Assembly (NCBI GenBank): GCA_023078555.1
Contig: CM041197.1
Location: 7,844,842 to 7,908,841, forward strand
Length of the DNA stretch: 64,000 nucleotides
Reading direction: 5' to 3'
DNA from: Ulva prolifera
Taxonomy: Eukaryota > Chlorophyta > Ulvophyceae > Ulvales > Ulvaceae
Part shown: positions 53,933 through 63,948 of the stretch, piece after piece
Numbering within the stretch: position 1 is the stretch's first letter
Layout of the letters: every line of letters starts with the position of its first letter
Position numbers and translations under genes: made by a program
Notes under the pieces: model-generated
Databases searched by the model: none
What the model was told of the DNA's origin: nothing
Seen by the model: only the letters and a program-made list of their open reading frames with translations

Positions 53933-55012
53933 CTAAGCGTTGACGTTGAGTGGCTGGTTGGGGTTGCCTTCCACAGGGGCGCTTGGGCTCGTCTCGAGCT
54001 CCATGTCAGATGTTGGCTTCGCCTGGCAGCACAGGACCCAGTCGCCATTGACACCGACGTCAATGTCGGTCAAACCTTGCTTTGCCAGAAGCTGTGGGTC
54101 CTGGAAGAACATGGGGGTGCTGTCCCCGTATGTCAAGGAGCCAGTCTGCATACCACCATCGACTGTCAGTTGGGCAGAATATCGTCGTGCAGCCAAGACG
54201 GTACAATACAAGCATACGGTGCCTTAATCTGGGTCGCAGAGCACACGACTATGTTGCAGAGCAGCTGTGATGCTCAATGAAAAGCACCAGCAGCATGGCC
54301 AGCATGGCCCACACGAAGCACGCATGAGAACACGATCACGGAGACCACACCTCCTTCCTGGCAACGCAAGTTCCACAGTTTCCCTTGCGGCACTTGTATG
54401 GCAGCTCAATGTTCTCCGCCTGCACTCGAATACACTGTACTCAAGACCACAACGACCTGAGGTGTGTGCTCGCGGCTGAGCGCTACACTGCGCTTGCACC
54501 GCCTGGAATGAGCTACCGAAACACTCAGGCTTACTACACGCTACCAAGTAAATGCTGTTGGGAGTTGTTAGTGCACGATGGCGAATGCTTTGCGGGAGCA
54601 AATGAGCGGCAGAGTATCTAACGGCTACGCATAGAGCGTCGACAGAAAGCATCGTGATAGCTCATGCGAAGCAGCATTCTCCACCGACGTAGTTATGCTG
54701 CCAGCGGCTTGGTCGAGAGGTTTGACAATAGAAATGGAATCGAACAGCGAGCTGAACAGCGCATGTGTGTGGCGCGGTTGAAAGCAGCCATGCACGCGTG
54801 GTCAGCACACGACCAGAGCGCGCTGCAGCATGGAGCTTCATCAAGCATTCTCGCACCTCGGCAGACTCAAGAATGGATTTCTCGCCGTCGGCCGTGATGG
54901 TCTTAGGCCCGTCGGGAGTGTTCAGCTTGATGCTGTAGCCGTTTGCCCGGCTGGTTTGGCCTCGGAGCGCCACTGGAGTGCGTGCCTTGATAGCGGTAGA
55001 AGCAAACATCAT
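53933..55012 (-). CDS. Plastid [2Fe-2S] plant-type ferredoxin, divergent (145 aa)
   Basis: Three exons join exactly in phase 0: 55012-54857 (52 codons), 54419-54351 (23 codons) and 54145-53933 (70 codons plus stop). Donors are GTGCGA and GTGTGG; acceptors are GTGCAG and ATGCAG. Exon 1 gives a basic, Ser/Thr/Ala-rich plastid transit peptide ending near RANG, then YSIKLNTPDGPKTITADGEK, a typical ferredoxin start. Exon 2 carries the cluster loop ELPYKCRKGNCGTC (C-x4-C-x2-C). Exon 3 has WVLCCQAKPTSD with the fourth cysteine. The protein should carry single electrons from photosystem I or to plastid reductases. Two oddities: about 44 residues separate the third and fourth ligands (29 in common plant ferredoxins), and an extra tail of about 22 residues follows PTSD. 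The usual LTC is LCC here. It is the best-supported host gene in the window. Confidence 0.92.
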
Positions 55013-55108
55013 TCTTGCTACAGAGTGTGCGAAGGAAGAGAGATGAATTTTTATCTGAGTTGCTGTTCGATTGTCTCGGCGATTGTGACATCCCTTGTCT
55101 ATGCTGTG

Positions 55109-55118
55109 TATTTATAAA
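55109..55118 (-). promoter_or_regulatory. TATA box of the ferredoxin gene
   Basis: On the minus strand a TTTATAAAT motif lies about 100 bases upstream of the ferredoxin ATG, a plausible core promoter position with a 5' UTR of about 70 bases. Confidence 0.6.
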
Positions 55119-55812
55119 TGGCCATCCGTACTAGTCCCCTCGCACAGCTATGTGCAGACCTCCGGTTAGCATCGGATGCACCAACACGGGAGTGGTGAGT
55201 CTGCTCTACAGCACTCGTCGTTGTGGGCGCTGTTAGCCAGAAACAGGATGCGACGCTCACCCAGCACGAATGGCTCGCAGCGAGCCAGCGTCGCGCGCCC
55301 ATCTAGACGGCGTGTACTTTACCACTCCTGGCAGAATAGTTCTGGTCTTTACCGATGCTGTGAAGCGACACCACATACCGGCTGGGTGACGCTGCAAGGG
55401 CGGTCGCGCTTGCATGCATCAGTTTGCTCGCGGCGACTGAAGCTTGTGGCTGCAGACGGAGTGATGAACCACGCCTGTATCTCCATGCTGATTCATCGCT
55501 GTCCTTCAGCAGTATTAGTGCTGTGTCTAGCTGAGCAGACCCACGCACGTCTGCCCGTCACAGATGTACACTGTGGCATTGCATTCAGCGGAGTCGCTGA
55601 GGTGCGATGAGCACAGATCAGCGCTGATCAGCTAGCTTCGAGCACCAGGGCTTTGAGCCAGCAGCACGCTCATGGGCCACAAACCAAGTATCTACCAAGG
55701 TAGGCCTCTGTGCCAGGGCTTTAGGCCTACAAGTGGAGGTGCCGGAGGAGGATGCATGGGACAGCTGTGTCAGCAGAGCTCATGTTGCCCCCAACGCCAC
55801 ACAGCTGCAGAG

Positions 55813-55844
55813 GTGCCACCTGCCCTGCTTTCTTTGTCCTCGTA
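55813..55844 (+). mobile_element. SINE-B, strongly 5'-truncated copy
   Basis: Only about 32 bp remain (CCACCTGCCCTGCTTTC, TTTGTCCTCGTA), between two copies of ACACAGCTGCAGAG at 55799-55812 and 55845-55858. A 5'-truncated copy between a 14-bp duplication is the mark of target-primed reverse transcription. Confidence 0.65.
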
Positions 55845-56183
55845 ACACAGCTGCAGAGCCACAACCTGCAGTGTCCTGGTGTGCATGCATGTGGGTACGC
55901 CGCCCAATCTGCTGCTGTCCCGGGTTCACAGGACGGACGTACATATACTCGTCAGCAGCAGTGCTTCCGCTCGACCGACAGAATGCGTGGCTGGAACACA
56001 TGGTAGATCGCGCCTGCAATGAGTCGATCTAGCCACCAGAAGGGTTTCGACCCCACATACATGTACATGCAAATGCGACTGCTTCACTTCCACCTGCGCA
56101 ACCTTTAGGAAGGCGTACAGCTGCGGCGTGCTGCGGTGGCGCCAGCGCGGCCGGCGTACATGCAATCAACAAGCCATGGCTGT

Positions 56184-56276
56184 CAGTGTTGGGTCGTCTA
56201 GCTCACATAGAATAATTGCGAACAGTAAGATATCATTTCTGGATTGTAGCCCTGAATGCTGCAATCCGACCCAGCC
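56184..56276. mobile_element. hAT-type MITE, diverged
   Basis: Starts CAGTGTTGGGTCGTC and ends with a degraded CCGACCCAGC. Its interior matches the family (TTTCTGGATTGTAGCCCTG). Confidence 0.65.
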
Positions 56277-57055
56277 AAAAAGGCCGCCGCAGGCGTCGAA
56301 CATCCGTTGTCCGGTCGCATGCGTTCGCGCAGCCGGCGCCATGAACAATGCGACTCGACCGAAGCAGCAACGTGTTGTATTCCTAGACCGAAAACGTTGC
56401 ATCTGTTCTTCAGTTGCGCTACGAGGCTGGGCCCGGCACGTTCGGCCAGGAGCTCTGGAGCAGGCGCGCCACAGGGTGCAGCTGCCATGCCTTCTGCTTC
56501 CAGAGGTCCGCAATGCATGCACAGATAACATGTGACTGTGGCAACCGCAATGACCAAGCAATGGAGATTATTGGAACCGCGATTCACTGGCAGGTGCCTG
56601 GGGCACACGCAGAGGACGATCGCATGCAGGAGGCACACCCGCGTGAGTTGTGCACACAGCCGCCGCTCACGCGTGCAGCACAGCACAGCACAGCGCTGCT
56701 CACGTGCGCAGCGCACCGCTGCTTCACATCACATGAGGCTCTGTAGCAGAAGTTCTGTATGGAGATAGCATGTGTACTCATGCGGACCGCTGACCCGACT
56801 GGCGCACAATTGCCACTTCTCCTGTGAGATTCCAGGCCCAGGGGGGGTCCGGCCATGCAGCTGCTGGACTTTCCTGCCTAGCAGCAGCTTCACATTGTAT
56901 GCTGATATACGGATGGCCGCCTGCTGACATTTATCAGCTGCTGGCAGGCTTCATGTGGGGCTCCCCTGCGGGGAGCCACACACTCGACCGGACTCGGGAG
57001 GTGTCAATGTACGAATGGACAGAGCTACTAGTAGGTACTAGTAGGTACTACCTAG

Positions 57056-57103
57056 CACATATATTATTATTATCATTATTTTATTATATTATTATTATTA
57101 TAT
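57056..57103. repeat. ATT/TTA microsatellite
   Basis: An imperfect run of ATT triplets just downstream of the stop codon of the 57136 gene on the minus strand, probably in its 3' region. Confidence 0.8.
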
Positions 57104-57135
57104 GTGCTTGTGGTTACATACACACCGTACATGTC

Positions 57136-58626
57136 TCAGCTGAGCAGCATCGGGTCTGCCACAGCGACCACAGCAACGGCAAGTAGTGCTGCCGTGAGCG
57201 CCACAGCCCTTGCAGGTGTCGGGGCCTCCGTGGCGGCTGACTCAGCAATATCATCAGGGGTCCATGCCTCCCTGTCTGCCGGAGGGGCTGTCGAAACGGG
57301 CGAGGGCGTGAGTTGCACAAGCCCTTGCGGACGCACACCCTGTCCGCCCCCGGCCGCACCCGGCGCCTCAGCCACAGCTCCTGATCCTGCATCGGCATCT
57401 CGTGGCGGAGGCGCCATGGGGCCGCACGCCTGGCCATTGACCCCGAGGCACGCGACGAACTCTGGAACTGCCGCCGATTGAGGGCCTGAAGTGCTGAACT
57501 CGAGTGGAGACTCGAATGCTAGAGCGTTGCGTATGGGGATGTTGTTGTGGGACTCTTGGACCGCCGCCAGCTCCGTGTGCTTAGCAGCCGAGCACGCCGC
57601 CTGTAGACACAGGATCAATGGCAGAGATGGGCAATGCGCAGTGGCCGCATGCAGATCCACACGGGCATGGGTGCCTTTCAGTCAAGGCCTGTGGGTGATC
57701 AATATTAATTGTGACAAAACTTGATGTGTTGACACATTGCCTATTCAGCTCGGCGCTCCGGAGACCGAGACGGACGGAGGCGGATATATCATTATGATAG
57801 CGCGGTACGCCCAGTACTAGTGGTCCGTGCGAGCCCAGCCGGCTTCACTCTTTTGTTGATCGGCCAACAGGTGGAGAGCAGCATGTCGATTGGCCACATG
57901 ACACGGCGGTGCATGACAGTGTACCGAACGGCGAGGGCTCAGCACATCATGATGTGATTGCGTGATTGCTGTGCCGTGCAGATGATATCATATGGCATGG
58001 CATGAAGGGTGCCTGCGACTTGTAAGTGTACTAGTATGCTGTGCCTTACAAGCTAGATTGCTGGGATGACCAGAAGGTGAAGCACTCTCCGAATCGGAGT
58101 GTGTGCCGGGCCTGCACGCAAGAGAGCCATCCACCAACTCAGGCCGGGCTCTGCATCAATGATGTGCACTGTCAACCGAGCTAGTATACGTGAGACAGGC
58201 CTGTCGATGATCACACCCGCTGGGCAGGAGCTGCTGGCCCGTTGCATTAGGTGGTGAATCTCAGGGGACTGAGCGCGCGCCGCTGGCAGCACGACAAGCA
58301 ACACTCAGGGGGCAGCGCCGTACCTCTGACGTGAGCGCCGTGCAGGCGGCGTGCAGAGCTTGCACGTTGATGGCGATGCTGATGAGGTTGGTCACGTCCG
58401 AGACGTTGAACATGCGGGCGTAGGCTTCCGCGCAGGCTGCAGACGTGATCATGTGGAGCCCAAGAGGCGTGAAGCAGTTGGGCACGTGCCCGAACGGCGG
58501 CTCGCAGACTTGACGGACAGCAGCGAAGTCCCTGCAGCGGCTGGTCGTGTGCTGGCGGAGTGTGCGTACACGGCATACGCCAACAGTAGCACGCAGCAGC
58601 AGACAGGTCCCAAGCATATGTCGCAT
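57136..58626 (-). CDS. Predicted secreted, possibly GPI-anchored, Cys-containing protein (about 255 aa)
   Basis: Two exons join in phase 0: 58626-58324 (101 codons; donor GTACGG) and 57600-57136 (155 codons; acceptor CTACAG). The product has spaced cysteines (SRCRDF, RQVCEP, VPNCFT, SAACAEA, HAACTAL, SAACSAA, VACLG, GQACGP) and an N-glycosylation site, NVSD. A Pro/Ala/Gly-rich middle follows, then a hydrophobic C-terminus (AVALTAALLAVAVVAVA) only a few residues before the stop, as in GPI-anchor signals. The N-terminus is uncertain: a much better signal peptide (CCCVLLLAYAVYAHSAS) is encoded from 58646 in another frame, so there may be a small undetected intron or a sequence error. TGTAA on the minus strand at 57118-57114 may be the poly(A) signal. 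I recognise no family. Confidence 0.5.
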
Positions 58627-58817
58627 GTCATTCTTGTTTTTATCATTTTACGGCCTCAAGTTCAAAGATGAAGTGTGAGATAGCGATCACGAGGACGCTT
58701 CTGACACCACACACACCCGCACACCAGCCACAGTGGCAGCTGCAAATCGTGATGTCTACATTCATCACAACGGCGGCATGAGGGCTACACTTTGAAATGT
58801 ACGCAGTGCCCGGATGA

Positions 58818-61800
58818 TCACTGTGCATCTTCACATGCAAGCACAGCAACAGGTGAGAAGCCGGACCTGGCTGCTTTGTCTAAGGCACCATGCTTGTCCA
58901 CACACTGCACCGTCACGCCTCCATTCTCAGCCTGTAGCTTGGCTTCTTCCTCTGGTGGCAGCAGGCCCTTCAGCAGGTCTGTCTTTGTGTCCTGCACAAT
59001 GTCGGCCACACAGTTGGATGACAGGTACTCCACAGCCTCATCGGGGCTCTCCAGCATCTTGACCAGAAACTGATTTCTGTTTGGGCTCTCGAGGACACCT
59101 TCCCATTCCAGCAGCTCGGCAGGCATCTCCTCCCCTGCATGCATTCGCAGCAGCAGCTCTAAGTTCAACGCAAGTTGCGCTCTGCATCAGGCAGTATACA
59201 AGTACGTACATGAGCTGTCTGGTACAGATATAAACGGAACGATCGCAACTTCAGATTCGATTTGGACTGCAAGACACTGATGGAGCGGCTGAAGTAAAGT
59301 AAAGTAAATCAGAATTTACTGAGCCGTATCCGTTTGGACATTGACAACTCCGAATTGACGGGACTACACATGCCGAAGGGGTAAAACACCTGGAAAACCC
59401 CTCAGACGACCGTACTACAATAGTATGCATCCGAGAGTCTCACAGGGCCTCCTCCTGTGCTAAGCGAGGTGGCCACGCACGGCCGTTTCGATTCCCCAAA
59501 GCGCACGCAGAATCGAACCCACGACCTCCTGAACCAGACGGGTAGCTTTTATACCGTCCTCAACCCATTGGACCTTGGAAGCTGTAGATCTGGAGCTAAT
59601 GCACAGGAAGCACAAGAAACAAACGCGATGTCTACGATCCCGCCTGTATCATCTGGCAACGGCCAGCTTGCCTCAAGCACTCTGGGCCGCAGGCTGATTG
59701 CTTCTTCAAGTTGACGTGGTCATATGCAACATGCCGTACGTGGCCGTACGTGACCACCTCGCTTAGCACAGGAGGAGGCCCTGTGAGTTGCGTACGGTCG
59801 TCTGAGGGGGGTTTCCAGGTGGTTTACCCCTTCGGCATATGTGGTCCCGTTCATTCGGAGTTGTCAATGTCCAATAGGATACGGCTCAGTAAATTTAGAT
59901 TTACTTTACTTTACTTTTACATGTACAGTGCGAACGCCGCGGCAGTGAATCCCAAGGAAAGAGGACAACCAGGACAGCGGCTGGCAGCCGCAGGCCCCCC
60001 TCGCATGAAATATATAATGGTGGTTACGCTTACGCGCAGTGTTGGGTTGTCGGGCCCGATCATATGGAACAATTCCGAATAGTCAGGTCCAATTCTGGGT
60101 TGCAGCCCTGGAAATGCTGCACATGCTGCACCGCGACCCAACACTGCTTACAAGGTGACACCGCACAGCATCAGCGGGCCCGGGGTGATCATGATGGTTC
60201 GCCAACACATGAACTGTAGTTCGAATTCATCATTCCAGGAAGCCTGAGAGAGCAGAAAACAAGCCCAGGCATGCCTTTCAAGAAATGTAGTGGACCGCCA
60301 CACAGTACGGTTCGAAGACATCGGCTAGCTAGCTTCCAACATTTCATGAGATTGCCTGCCCTGCTGCAGCCTATGCATGACCAGATGCATGGATCCACGC
60401 ATGTTGCTCATGCACAGCTGCTGGCCTGCAGCGGACACACTGTTGTTAGACACTGTTGTTCGTGTCGGCGTGGGTGCTGACGTTGCATGGGTGCGTTGAT
60501 GTGTGCTGCATGTGGCATGTTGCGTGGTGTGTGTGTCCCCTGGTTGTTGCTCGCGGTTCTACCTGCCTTGCTTGCTTTGTCCTTGTAACACACTGTTGTT
60601 CGTGTCTGCATCATGATGTGCTGCTGTACACTTCCGCACCTACAGTCGCGACGTCGTATGGTGGAGCAGCGCTGTCACGTGAGGTGCTGGTTTGAATCGA
60701 TACGATTAGATCTGAGAGCGAGCCGAACGATGTGCGTCTGATGTCACACGGTTCCTGACAATGGTATATATACATATATGATCCGCATGCAGAGAACACA
60801 CGCACACACGCACAGGTGGTGGATGTACATGTGCGAACGCTGTGAACGCTCGAAGCTAGCAGTAGAGAGCAACCTCTGACCCCGCTTCGGAGGTATCAAA
60901 CATGCAAAAACCGACCATGCTCATGCGATGCCGGGCAGGGCACACCTCGTGCATCTACTTCCAACACCTGTCGCATTAGGGCTGCAATGTGCTGCATCAC
61001 AAATGATACAGAGTCGATGTCCTCCGGAACGGGACATGCCTGCAACATGACTGCCAGATCAGCCTGCCTCCACATCTGGCGCTGCGCACCCTGTTTAAGC
61101 CGTTCCTGTGATGTGATGTAGAGTAATAATGAACGTACGAAGCCACATTGCCACCGGAAATTGGCAACTCCGGACAAGCGGGACCGGTGGCCGCATGCTG
61201 TGCATGCATGTGGTGTGGGAATTTATTGAATAACCCACAATACCAATGGGATTGAAGCCTAAGCAAATGTTAAGACGCCTACTAGTCACTACCAGTCACT
61301 ACGGTGCAACTGCATGCCAGACCACGGCACGGCTGTCTCGTTTGACTCGATGAGTTTCGAAGGGCAGGCACCCCATGGCCAGCGGACTGACCGTCCGACC
61401 AGCACATCAGCCTGAAGAACGAAACACAAGCTACAGTATCGCTTGTGAACAGGAAGCCCGAAGTCTGAGGTGGCACTCGGCAATCTGCCAAATCTCAATG
61501 CATGCCCTATGCATGCCCATTTCGGGATGGCCCATCCGGTCTGTGATCAGATCTGTCGGCCATGCATGGCCATGGCCAAATGTGCCATGCATAGAACATG
61601 CATATCCAATGAGTTTCATAACACCGTGTGACCTTGTATTGTACTACACTATGCCATGAACATGCGTACTGAGCTGTGACACTACATGCTGAGTCACTGC
61701 ATACATCCAAAATCATCCACCGCATGCGGGCTTATTAGCTAATGTAGGTACACAAGGTGCACACGCCACCTCACAGGCTGGCTCAGATGCTTGTCAGCCG

Positions 61801-62817
61801 CAACCGCAGCAGCGCCTGAGGTAGCACAGCGCTACTCAGGTCAGACAGCGGGGCTTACGTTGGCTGGCAGATCGTCCCTGTCGCCAGCGAAGGTGGCCAT
61901 GGGGGCGTTGGCCATGATGTCGAGGACGCGGCGACGCTGGGTGTCCGAGGTGCCGCCACTGGAGGAGTGCTCGCGCGAGTGCCGCAGCATCAGGTCGGTG
62001 AGATCCTGTGAGACAACGGGTGGACCACGCTGCCGTGGCCGGAGGATGTGTGCGAGCTCCTGTATGCATGCTCACCAGTACTGGACCCGTATGGTGTGGA
62101 ATCTCGTGCATGAGCAGACAGCGTGCTGCCGTTTGCAGGGATACGGTCAGTGAATGCCGCACAAGGAGGCTCCACGTCTCCGCTCTAGGAGCTGAGTAGG
62201 CGGGTGATCGTGTGCATGCTCTGGCGACTATGTGAACATGTGAATCGTTGAGCCTGGGCACGTTGAGCACCTGGCCCCTGGCCCGCTGGCCCGTGACTCG
62301 GAGCATACTGCCAGGTAGCACCTGCTGCTAGCTCCTTAACCATTGTGACCTGCCTGCCTCAGTCACACATTCGACCTTTCTGCCACAGCTTGGTGTGACT
62401 AGAGCAACAAATTCATCAGCCCAACACAAGCAGGCGACTCAGCCCTGATGAGGTCAGCAAGCCTGCTCTAAGCTGCTGCTTGTGCCACACAAGATTATCA
62501 ACGGAAGTGTGAACGGGAATGGGCAACACAAACACATTCCTCCTGGGCAACACAAATGCATTCCTCCTGGGAATATGCAGAAGGACGGCTGAGGATTGAC
62601 GGGGTCGCACGCTCAGCCCTTGGAGCCTGCGGCGGCCGGACGATTTGCTGACCGAGATGATCAGGTTGATTTGGAATGCCAGGTAGGGGCAGGCCTCGTA
62701 TGACTCCGGGCCCATCGCTCGGTCCAGCAGCACGTCCCAGCTCTGCGTGAGGTCCTCGTTCACGGTGCACTTCTCTTCACATCCGCCGACCAGGCAAGCA
62801 CCCGTCCACAGGCACGC
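58818..62817 (-). CDS. Unrecognised multi-exon gene, 3' part (at least 277 aa)
   Basis: Four exons fit together in phase: 62817-62611 (69 codons), 62005-61859 (49 codons), 61105-60946 (53 codons plus one base) and 59134-58818, the last completing the split codon and ending at a TGA. Borders are CAG acceptors and GTGCGA, GTAAGC and GTGTGC donors. Exon 1 is Cys-rich (LWTGACLVGGCEEKC). The rest is acidic and helical, for example DLTDLMLRHSREHSSSGG, CPVPEDIDSVSFVMQHIAAL, FLVKMLESPDEAVEYL and DTKTDLLKGLLPPEEEAKL. I do not recognise the family. Upstream exons lie further right or beyond the window. A duplicated third exon sits at 45678. The last intron (59135-60945) has taken in two SINE-A copies, a hAT MITE and a SINE-B. 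Its stop is only 191 bp from the start of the next gene. Confidence 0.65.
59293..59582 (-). mobile_element. SINE-A, tRNA-derived, near full length
   Basis: Minus-strand copy in an intron. A tRNA-like head has an A box (AGGTCCAATGG, near 59577-59565) and a B box (GGTTCGATTC, near 59519-59510). The body then includes AATCGAAACGGCCGTGCG and TACCCCTTCGGCATGTG. The 3' tail is a TTTAC simple repeat, seen on the plus strand as AGTAAAGTAAAGTAAA from 59293. This is the standard tRNA-SINE layout. Confidence 0.75.
59741..59920 (+). mobile_element. SINE-A, 5'-truncated, opposite orientation
   Basis: Plus-strand copy starting near GACCACCTCGCTTAGCACAG and ending in the TTTACTTTACTTTAC tail. It lacks the tRNA-like head. 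With the copy at 59293 it makes a long inverted repeat. Confidence 0.75.
60037..60146. mobile_element. hAT-type MITE in intron
   Basis: 110 bp; begins CAGTGTTGGGTTG and ends CGACCCAACACTG. The flanks CTTACGCG (60029-60036) and CTTACAAG (60147-60154) are an 8-bp target duplication with two changes, so it is older than the copy at 2966. Confidence 0.8.
60467..60590 (+). mobile_element. SINE-B copy with 16-bp target duplication
   Basis: Flanked by CACTGTTGTTCGTGTC at 60451-60466 and 60591-60606. The interior includes TGACGTTGCATGGGTGCG and ends CTTGCTTTGTCCTTGTAA. It shares its interior with the copy at 63617. Confidence 0.8.
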
Positions 62818-63090
62818 CTGCATGCATGTGGAGGGAAGCTATGCATGCATTGTGCTCTGATCTGACCTGCTAGCAGTGCCCCTATGATACCACTTCAGCC
62901 ACGTCGCCACAGCGGCCGTGCGGCAACATCGATCGATTCTATGGGTGACTTGGCACTACCATGGCGCCGCACAGCATTTTGGCATCGGCGATACATTGCA
63001 GAACGGCTGTGTTTTGAGAGTCAGCTGTGACAGATGCGCAATTGGGGGGCGACTTGGTGCACGAGCATCACAGTGAGCTGTTCATGCATA
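62818..63090. other. No gene seen
   Basis: Probably intron or upstream sequence of the minus-strand gene that ends at 58818. Nothing recognisable. Confidence 0.35.
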
Positions 63091-63106
63091 TACATCGAGA
63101 TGAGAC

Positions 63107-63216
63107 GGCCGAGCTGTGGTACGTGCTCGTGCCCGGCCTAGTGCCATGACTGCGTGAGTGGATTTGCGTGTGTGTTCCTGGCAACGGCTCGCTTCCCGGC
63201 CTCTGTCCTTTGTAAC
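63107..63216 (+). mobile_element. SINE-B copy with about 16-bp target duplication
   Basis: Flanked by TACATCGAGATGAGAC (63091-63106) and TACATCGAGATGGAGAC (63217-63233), a duplication with one inserted base. The 3' end is TGTCCTTTGTAAC. Confidence 0.75.
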
Positions 63217-63536
63217 TACATCGAGATGGAGACTCTTAGAGCAAGTATGCTTCGATCGCTGCCACTGGAACTGCAGCTGCAGTCGACGCGTGGCAGTCGC
63301 GACCACGTGGCAGGTTTCAGCAGGTCTGGCGCGCCATATGCATGCTGTGCACCTGACAAGTTTATGAGAAATTCGCAGGGTCTTCTTGCTGCACACGGGT
63401 ACTTGCGCTCGATCAGCTCTTCCCCAGTAGATATAGACTGGCTGCTGCATGTGCGGCTGGTCACCGCACGTATGTACGCCCCAGTTCTGGTGCTACACTG
63501 CAGGTGGGTCAGCGGCCATGCATGTGTCACACGGTG

Positions 63537-63599
63537 TGTACTTGATCTGCTTGCTTCTGTCGCGGTGCTGCCAGCCTCGCCACCTTGATCCTTGTAACA
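63537..63599 (+). mobile_element. SINE-B, 5'-truncated
   Basis: Ends CACCTTGATCCTTGTAA, between two copies of CACACGGTG (63528-63536 and 63600-63608). The right duplication of this copy touches the left duplication of the next copy. Confidence 0.6.
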
Positions 63600-63616
63600 C
63601 ACACGGTGCGGAAATA

Positions 63617-63760
63617 CCTGACGTTGCGTGGGTGTGTTGGTGTGTGCTGCGTGTGGCTTGTTGCGTGGTGTGCGGTTAACCCCGAATTCGCCTGGTGGCT
63701 CGCGGTGCTACCTGCCTTGCTTGCTTTGTAAACCCCTTGCTTGCTTTGTCCTTGTAACAC
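63617..63760 (+). mobile_element. SINE-B copy with 14-bp target duplication
   Basis: Flanked by ACGGTGCGGAAATA at 63603-63616 and 63761-63774. The interior matches the 60467 copy (TGACGTTGCGTGGGTGTG, CTACCTGCCTTGCTTGC) and has a small internal duplication of CCTTGCTTGCTTTGT before the end CTTGTAACAC. Confidence 0.8.
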
Positions 63761-63856
63761 ACGGTGCGGAAATAGCAGAAATCCAAAGCTCTCAGACTGT
63801 ACAGCGATCGCACCTAAGGGCCTTTCAATCGTTTGCACCATATGTGCATGATTGAC

Positions 63857-63948
63857 CAGTCGTCGGCGGGATGACATGGAACAGTTCCGATTTGTTAGGT
63901 ATGTTTTCTGGACGGCAGCCCTGACAATGCTGCATGGCGACCAGCACG
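63857..63948. mobile_element. hAT-type MITE, diverged
   Basis: The interior matches the family (GACATGGAACAGTTCCGAT, TTTTCTGGACGGCAGCCCTG, AATGCTGCATGGCGACCA). The terminal repeats are degraded. Confidence 0.55.

Larger units (their letters stand above)
55120..57055. other. Upstream of ferredoxin; no secure gene
   Basis: This intergenic stretch contains a short SINE-B piece (55813) and a hAT MITE (56184). Several frames are open on both strands, but none shows a recognisable domain or consistent splice borders. Confidence 0.4.

Noticed and set aside
54662-54856. Continuation of ferredoxin exon 1 as an unspliced 116-codon ORF
   Set aside because: After position 54857 the frame loses all ferredoxin similarity. 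The GTGCGA donor and the in-phase cluster exon at 54419 explain it.
59293-59920. A 0.6-kb MITE with long terminal inverted repeats
   Set aside because: The outer ends are simple TTTAC tails and the left half has A and B boxes. Two SINE-A copies in opposite orientation explain the symmetry better.
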